From contig CAWFML010000004.1 in the NCBI GenBank assembly GCA_963817025.1, positions 1,550,001 to 1,614,000 on the forward strand: 64,000 bases of DNA. Reading direction: 5' to 3'. Each line of letters opens with the position of its first letter. The first letter of the stretch is position 1. The translations under genes and the position numbers were made by a program. Of this stretch, positions 59,350 to 64,000 are shown piece after piece. The notes under the pieces were generated by a model. It was not told the DNA's origin. It ran no database searches and saw nothing but the letters and a program-made list of their open reading frames with translations. This DNA comes from JACMLC01 sp963817025 (lineage in GTDB: Bacteria > Acidobacteriota > Blastocatellia > Pyrinomonadales > Pyrinomonadaceae).

Positions 59350-59773
59350 CAGTGCTCTTGATGGATTTTAGATTTTGGATTTTGGATTGAAGCGCTGTGA
59401 ACCAAAGTCTTCACTCAAGCGGGACGCGCCTGATTGCTTTCCGGCCCACGAGCGCAGCAATCGCAAATCTAAAATTAACTTTTACGAGGAGACTGCTGAA
59501 TGAATAGCCATTCAGAATGAGGCTCTAGCCTAACCTTAAACTGTGGTTTTTGTCCAACCTGAAGAGCAAGGATGAAGGATGAAGGATGAAGGATGAAGAG
59601 AATGCTGTTCAAGCATGAGCAGTCATCTGCAATAGCACGCTCTTCATCATCTGCAATAGCACGCTCTTCATCATTTGCAAGAGCACTCTCTTCATCCTTC
59701 ATCCTTCTCGTTTAAGAGCCACGCTTTCATCCTTCCGCCTTCATCCTTCCGCCTTGCTCTTCATCCTTGCTCT
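59350..59773. other. 424-base upstream region of the TetR-ligase operon
   Basis: It contains the FadR-like palindrome (59496-59515), a possible promoter for the minus strand around 59520-59560, the long GGATGAAGG repeat element and, near 59363-59395, a weak GATTTTGGATT word repeat. No gene is seen. Confidence 0.6.
59496..59515. promoter_or_regulatory. FadR-like TetR operator
   Basis: CTGAATGAATAGCCATTCAG is an imperfect palindrome that fits the Bacillus FadR (YsiA) box TGAATGAnTAnTCATTCA at all but one fixed position. It lies 147 bases upstream of the TetR gene, close to the expected promoter. Confidence 0.65.
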
Positions 59774-59786
59774 TCATTTTTCATCC
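59564..59786. repeat. intergenic repeat element, GGATGAAGG word family (copy 2)
   Basis: It is homologous to 46997-47165 over most of its length, including the sequence around GAATGCTGTTCAAGC. It also has an internal tandem copy of the ATCTGCAATAGCACGCTCTTC block and extra words at the right end. The stop codon of the mscS gene (59774-59776) lies inside it. Confidence 0.85.
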
Positions 59787-60829
59787 GGGGCTTTTTCCGC
59801 AGGGCGCACGCGAAACTCGCGTTGCGGGAAAGGAATCTCGATGCCTGCTTCACGAAAGAGCTTTTCGATGCTGTAATTGATGTCGCTTTTGATCTGCGGA
59901 TAGCGGCGCGGGCGGTCAGTCCAGGCCAGCAAGCGGAAATCCAGTGATGATTCGCCAAAGCCCAGAAACTGTACGCCCGGTTTTGGTTCAGTCAAAACAT
60001 ACTTCACGCCCTCTGCGGCGCGGAGCAGCGTCTGTGTGACAAGCTCTACATCGGAACCGTAGGCGACGCCAACCGGAATCGAAACCCGCGAACGCTTCTC
60101 GCCGTACGACCAGTTGATTAAGGTTTGATTGACGAGCTTTGAGTTAGGCACAATCGCCGTGATGTGATCGTTAGTGACGACGAAAGTAGTACGCAAGTTA
60201 ATGCTCTGCACGCGGCCTTCCGTCAGCTTTGAGTCCGGCCCGGTGATGGTCACAAAATCCCCTACGCGCACGGGACGTTCAAAGAGCAGGATGAAGCCGG
60301 AGGCGATGTCACCGGCGATGAATTGGAGACCGAAACCGATGCCGACAGACAGAGCCGTAAAGAGCACGGCCAATGTCGTGAGGTCTGCATTGAAAGCATT
60401 TTTAAATGCAAAGAGGACGCCGACTGTGATAATCGCGTAATGAATGAGGCGCAGGATTGTGTACTGTATGCCCGCGTCCAGGTTCTTGTGACCTGACAGC
60501 CTGCGCTCCATAAAAGCGCGCAGCCAGCGCGAGATGACGACCGCGACCAGCAGGATGCCGAGGCCGACGGCCAGACTCGCCAGCGAAATCTTGAGCGTGT
60601 CGCCAATCATCAAAGGCTTGTTGATGTAGCACAGGATACGATCAAGAGCATTGCCGCCGCAGGGCTGCGACAAGGGCGTGGAAGGCGCGGGCGATTGCGT
60701 CGGCGTAGGCGACACAGCGGGTTCAGCCGCCTGCTGCCACAGCCAGAGATTGACCAATAGCGCATGCGGCGAGTTGATTAAATTCAAGCTTCCTGCAAAC
60801 AATTTTTCCAGACTCCTTACAAACCACAA
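59774..60829 (-). CDS. MscS-type mechanosensitive channel
   Basis: The protein has a Pro-rich N-terminal stretch, then three membrane helices (about 80-100, 122-145 and 146-175). The TM3-type pore helix ALSVGIGFGLQFIAGDIASGF (in parts) and the beta domain with RPVRVGDFV are typical of MscS. It is probably an osmotic release valve in the inner membrane. The start at TTG 60829 is uncertain because no in-frame ATG lies upstream of the channel domain. The stop codon is supplied by a repeat. Confidence 0.88.
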   Translation of the reverse strand: MWFVRSLEKLFAGSLNLINSPHALLVNLWLWQQAAEPAVSPTPTQSPAPSTPLSQPCGGNALDRILCYINKPLMIGDTLKISLASLAVGLGILLVAVVISRWLRAFMERRLSGHKNLDAGIQYTILRLIHYAIITVGVLFAFKNAFNADLTTLAVLFTALSVGIGFGLQFIAGDIASGFILLFERPVRVGDFVTITGPDSKLTEGRVQSINLRTTFVVTNDHITAIVPNSKLVNQTLINWSYGEKRSRVSIPVGVAYGSDVELVTQTLLRAAEGVKYVLTEPKPGVQFLGFGESSLDFRLLAWTDRPRRYPQIKSDINYSIEKLFREAGIEIPFPQREFRVRPAEKAPDEK

Positions 60830-60890
60830 GCCGTCCCGCGCAGTTGGGGGCGCTGGACGGCTCGTCTTATAAACGTTAAAAAATTTCCGG

Positions 60891-60973
60891 CGGAGGGTGA
60901 GGGACTCGAACCCCCAAGTCCTTTCGGACGCCAGTTTTCAAGACTGGTGCAATAGCCGTTCTGCCAACCCTCC
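60891..60973 (-). tRNA. tRNA-Ser (TGA)
   Basis: Read on the minus strand, the acceptor GGAGGGT pairs with ACCCTCC, and the anticodon loop is CTTGAAA with anticodon TGA (complement at 60938-60940). A long variable arm (CGTCCGAAAGGACTT region) and T-arm with GTTCGAG follow. The discriminator G is at 60891. CCA is not encoded. Confidence 0.95.
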
Positions 60974-60988
60974 GAATTACTAACAATC

Positions 60989-61018
60989 AATATACAGCAC
61001 GCCCGCGCCTGCGCTCAA
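60989..61018 (-). promoter_or_regulatory. promoter of tRNA-Ser
   Basis: TTGAGC (61013-61018) and TATATT (60989-60994) on the minus strand are 18 bases apart, and the tRNA begins 16 bases after the -10 box. Confidence 0.55.
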
Positions 61019-61067
61019 CCGTCGATGCAATCAACTAAAGATTGCTTTCCACGCGCGAGGCCATGTT

Positions 61068-61547
61068 TTACTTCTCTCCGTTGCCGTCCAGCACTCTGAC
61101 CTGTTGGCCCACTTCCAGCCGACCCGTTTGCAGCACGCGCGCATATAGCCGCGACTGGCCGGGATGAATTTTCTGCGAGATGCGTTTGAACTCATGCTCT
61201 GTAAACGAAGCCTGTATGCTCGGACACGGCCCCGCATACGAAGTGATTTCAATCAACACCTCAGTCCCGAGCGCGAGCCTCACGCCGGGTTCGAGTTTGG
61301 CCCAATCAAGCCCCGCGATGGTCACATTCTCGCCCACAGAACCCGGATAAATCGGATGTCCTTCCGATTGCAACGCCAGAATATTTTCGAGCGGATATAG
61401 ACACAGCGCACGCAACGGCCCGCCATGAATCTGCGTCTTGGCCTGACGGTCTCCAACCAATCCTGTTTCTGTCAAGACGGCCTCGCGCACGGCCACCTTC
61501 GGCACGCCGCCATTAGAGCAATTTAACTGAAAGATATGTCCGTTCAT
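61068..61547 (-). CDS. MOSC domain protein
   Basis: The 159-residue stand-alone MOSC domain has GLVGDRQAKTQIHGGPLRALCLY (in parts), GENVTIAG and the conserved Cys in GPCPSI. MOSC domains carry sulfur or molybdenum cofactor reactions and some reduce N-hydroxylated compounds. The partner and substrate are not known. Confidence 0.87.
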   Translation of the reverse strand: MNGHIFQLNCSNGGVPKVAVREAVLTETGLVGDRQAKTQIHGGPLRALCLYPLENILALQSEGHPIYPGSVGENVTIAGLDWAKLEPGVRLALGTEVLIEITSYAGPCPSIQASFTEHEFKRISQKIHPGQSRLYARVLQTGRLEVGQQVRVLDGNGEK

Positions 61548-61642
61548 AAAGTTGCTTTTTCTTAACTATTTACAGCCGCCATAACTTTAACATCTTCTCG
61601 ATAAAAGGCGCTGAGATTCCTTATAGAGCATGGATTCCGAAG

Positions 61643-61670
61643 TTGAGTCTTGTGCTACACTGCTTAATAC
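61643..61670 (+). promoter_or_regulatory. candidate promoter of the TIR-CHAT gene
   Basis: TTGAGT (61643-61648) and TAATAC (61665-61670) are 16 bases apart, about 50 bases before the start codon. The match is moderate. Confidence 0.4.
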
Positions 61671-61718
61671 GAGCCTTTACCGTATGAGCGTTGCGATATT
61701 CTTCTCAAAGGAATGGCA

Positions 61719-64000
61719 ATGAATCACATCTTCATCTCTCACACTAGCAAAGACAATGATTTTGTCAAAGAGTTACGCGAGGCTCTTGAGAGTCAGGGAT
61801 TAGAGTTGTGGGTTGATTCCCGCCGGCTGGCTGGCGGAGACGAGCTTGAGCCTGAAATCGAAAAGGCGATTGACGAGGCCAAACACTTCATCGCCGTTCT
61901 CAGCCCGAACACCATTAACTCGCCGTGGGTACGCAAAGAGATTCAAAGGGCTTTGCAGGTTAAACAAAACCGCAAAGGTGAAAGCTATCGAGTCATCCCG
62001 CTTCTCTTGCCCGGAATTGAGCCTACAGCTCTGCCGCTCTGGTTTGATGAAGAACCTGCCGGCGTGCGCGTGGGAATTAAAGCGGGCGGTTTAAGTGAGG
62101 CGCTGCCTCAGATTCTCGCGGCTCTCGGAGAAAGACTCTCGACAGACCTTCAACCCGCCGCAGAAGTCACATCTCAACCCATCGAAGAGTTAATCTTAAA
62201 ATTGAATGACCTGACGATTGAGCTACGGGACGGCAAACGCCGTGCACAAGCCGTTGCCGAATTGATTTATGAGCCAGCCGACAAATCTGCCCGTCAGGTT
62301 GAAAGCAAACGATTCAGCTTTACCGCGCCGCTCGGAGTGATTGAAACGGAAGATTTGCGCTGGTACCTGGAAGAGTATTTCGTGTGGCCGATAGGCGTCT
62401 TCAAAGAACGAGCCGGACGCATCGAAGCGCAGTTGCCACAGTGGGGACAGGATTTATACAGGGCCGCTTTTGCGCCGCAAGTTTGTCACGAAGCAGTTAA
62501 CGCATGGCAACAGGCCGGGCTTAACGGAGAGCGGCGTTTCTCCGTTTCCGTCGATAGCGAGTTGCCGGATGGCGCAGGCGAAGCGGAACAGTCTGTCGCC
62601 AGAGAAGCAGCCACCGAACTGCTCTCGCTGCCGTGGGAACTCTTGCATGACGGGCGCGGTTTTCTCTTTCACGGAAAAAATCCCGTGCGCGTGCGTCGCC
62701 GCCTTCCTAATCGCTATTCGCAACGAGTCAGGCCCACATCATTGCCGATTCGCATCCTGCTGGTCAGCCCGCGCCCCGAAGATGCAAGCGCAGGCTACAT
62801 AGACCATCGCATCAGTTCCAAGCCGCTGGTCGAAGCGGTGGAGAGCCTCGGCGAACTGGCAAAGCTGTCCGTCCTCACGCCGCCCACCTTCCCCGCGCTG
62901 GAAGAAGCTTTACAGAAAGCTGCGAACGAAGGCGTGCCATTTGATGTCGTACATTTTGATGGGCACGGCGTTTATGACCACAAGGTCGGACTCGGCGGAC
63001 TCTGCTTTGAAGACCCGAACGACGCGCAGAAATTAGCGCACCGCGCGATGCAGTTGATTCATGCCGGAAAGCTTGCCGAAGTCATACGCGACCATCGCAT
63101 CCCGCTCATCTTTCTAGAAGCCTGCCAGACAGCGAAGACCGAAGAAGACCCTACAGCCTCAGTCGCCGCAAAACTTTTGGAAGAAGGCGTGACCTCGGTT
63201 GTGGCGATGAGCCACAGCATTTTAGTAGAGACGGCGCATCGCTTCGTCAAAGCTTTCTATCAAGAGATGGTCGAAGGCAAGCGCGTCGGCGCGGCCATGC
63301 TCGCAGGGCAGCGTGAACTGCATCGAGACACGCATCGCGGCAAGATGATGGGCGCGGGCGAACTCAATCTGCAAGACTGGTTCGTGCCTGTGCTCTATCA
63401 GGAAGAGCAAGACCCGCAGCTGATAAACAGGTTGCAGCCCAAAGAGGTGCAACAGCTTCAGACTAAACAACGCCGCCTGAGCCTCGGCAATCTGCCTGAT
63501 CCGCCGCCACATGAATTTCAGGGACGCAGCCGCGAGCTACTGGCCTTAGAACGTCTGCTGCATGAAGAGCCTTACGCAGTGCTCAGAGGACAGGGCGGAG
63601 CGGGCAAGACTACGCTGGCCGTCGAACTGGCGCGCTGGCTCGTCCGCGTCAACCGCTTCCGCCGCGCAGCCTTCGTCAGTCTTGAGCAATACACAGACGC
63701 GCGCACAGTGCTTGATAGTCTTGGCCGCCAACTCTTGCCCGAAGGAGATAACTGGTCTGTCGCGCAGTTCACAGATTTGAAGCAAGCGCTGCAACCCGTC
63801 GAGCGTGCGCTTCGAGATCGCCCGACAATCATCGTCCTAGACAATCTGGAAAGCGTCCTTCCAGACCACACAGGCCAACTGCCGCCCGCCGCCGCGCCGT
63901 TTGAAGACCTGTCCGACCTCTGCCGCAAACTCCTTGAAGCAGACCCGGCCACGCGAATCCTCTTCACCAGCCGCGAATCGCTCCCCGCGCCGTTTGATAA
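61719..64000 (+). CDS. TIR-CHAT-NTPase (NLR-like) protein, 3' partial
   Basis: The frame is open to the last base, giving 760 residues. Residues 1-130 are a TIR domain: HIFISHTSKDNDFVKELREAL (in parts), LWVDSRRLAGGDELEPEIEKAI and SPNTINSPWVRKE. Residues of about 180-500 form a CHAT caspase-like protease with the lead-in LPWELLHD, catalytic His416 in HFDGHG and Cys469 in LEACQT. Residues of about 590-760 begin a STAND-type NTPase, with a Walker A GQGGAGKTT at 624, a Walker B IIVLDNLES at 708 and the sensor LFTSRES. TIR domains often cut NAD or make nucleotide signals, and CHAT proteases cut proteins on activation. ATG 61719 follows AAAGGA; ATG 61713 is also in frame. C-terminal repeats, probably TPR or WD40, are expected beyond the window. 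Confidence 0.88.
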   Translation, partial: MNHIFISHTSKDNDFVKELREALESQGLELWVDSRRLAGGDELEPEIEKAIDEAKHFIAVLSPNTINSPWVRKEIQRALQVKQNRKGESYRVIPLLLPGIEPTALPLWFDEEPAGVRVGIKAGGLSEALPQILAALGERLSTDLQPAAEVTSQPIEELILKLNDLTIELRDGKRRAQAVAELIYEPADKSARQVESKRFSFTAPLGVIETEDLRWYLEEYFVWPIGVFKERAGRIEAQLPQWGQDLYRAAFAPQVCHEAVNAWQQAGLNGERRFSVSVDSELPDGAGEAEQSVAREAATELLSLPWELLHDGRGFLFHGKNPVRVRRRLPNRYSQRVRPTSLPIRILLVSPRPEDASAGYIDHRISSKPLVEAVESLGELAKLSVLTPPTFPALEEALQKAANEGVPFDVVHFDGHGVYDHKVGLGGLCFEDPNDAQKLAHRAMQLIHAGKLAEVIRDHRIPLIFLEACQTAKTEEDPTASVAAKLLEEGVTSVVAMSHSILVETAHRFVKAFYQEMVEGKRVGAAMLAGQRELHRDTHRGKMMGAGELNLQDWFVPVLYQEEQDPQLINRLQPKEVQQLQTKQRRLSLGNLPDPPPHEFQGRSRELLALERLLHEEPYAVLRGQGGAGKTTLAVELARWLVRVNRFRRAAFVSLEQYTDARTVLDSLGRQLLPEGDNWSVAQFTDLKQALQPVERALRDRPTIIVLDNLESVLPDHTGQLPPAAAPFEDLSDLCRKLLEADPATRILFTSRESLPAPFD

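Overview
The window is about 64 kb of bacterial chromosome, moderately GC-rich by eye. The gene content suits a free-living member of the Acidobacteriota, probably near Blastocatellia/Pyrinomonadales. Pointers are an Oar-like TonB receptor with an N-terminal carboxypeptidase-regulatory domain, secreted S9 and M28 peptidases, an Ig-repeat plus FG-GAP/VCBS surface protein, a FecR/DUF6600 protein, hyuA/hyuB hydantoinase genes and good Shine-Dalgarno sites. This placement is an inference; no rRNA gene is present to confirm it. I see no insertion sequence, prophage or CRISPR array.

Layout. 1-3.1 kb: end of a giant repeat surface protein, a terminator, a CAT-anticodon tRNA and a frameshifted HNH nuclease gene. 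3.1-8 kb: oxidoreductase and hyuA-hyuB. 8.1-8.5 kb: an orphan promoter-terminator unit with no convincing gene. 8.5-13.5 kb: fabG, galU, serS, DinB-like, thioesterase and hydrolase. 13.7-23.5 kb: di-heme cytochrome, CHASE hybrid kinase, an AAA-ATPase/VWA pair with a VapBC-type toxin-antitoxin between them, and a GAF-PAS-STAS sensor. 23.6-33 kb: Nudix-metallo-beta-lactamase fusion, sulfite-oxidase-like enzyme, intracellular subtilase, GNAT, 2-hydroxyacid dehydrogenase and FecR/DUF6600. 33-39.3 kb: S9 peptidase and TonB receptor. 39.4-44 kb: a second HNH gene beside tRNA-Glu and a very large multidomain flavin/Fe-S oxidoreductase. 44-56.9 kb: Uma2, M28 peptidase, rsmI, two phosphatases, a TPR protein and small secreted proteins. 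56.9-61.5 kb: acyl-CoA ligase with its TetR regulator and a FadR-type operator, MscS, tRNA-Ser and a MOSC protein. 61.7 kb to the end: the first 760 residues of a TIR-CHAT-NTPase protein that looks like a bacterial immune (NLR-like) gene.

Three signals deserve attention. First, the TIR-CHAT-NTPase gene cut by the window end. Second, at least seventeen intergenic stretches are long imperfect inverted repeats built from short tandem words (for example ACACAGAGG, AAAGGTAAAAG, GGATGAAGG, AGTGACAAG). Thirteen of them lie within about 17 bases of a stop codon or contain it, and one similar element sits in frame inside hyuB. Third, two homologous HNH nuclease genes each lie directly downstream of a tRNA gene, in the tRNA's orientation.
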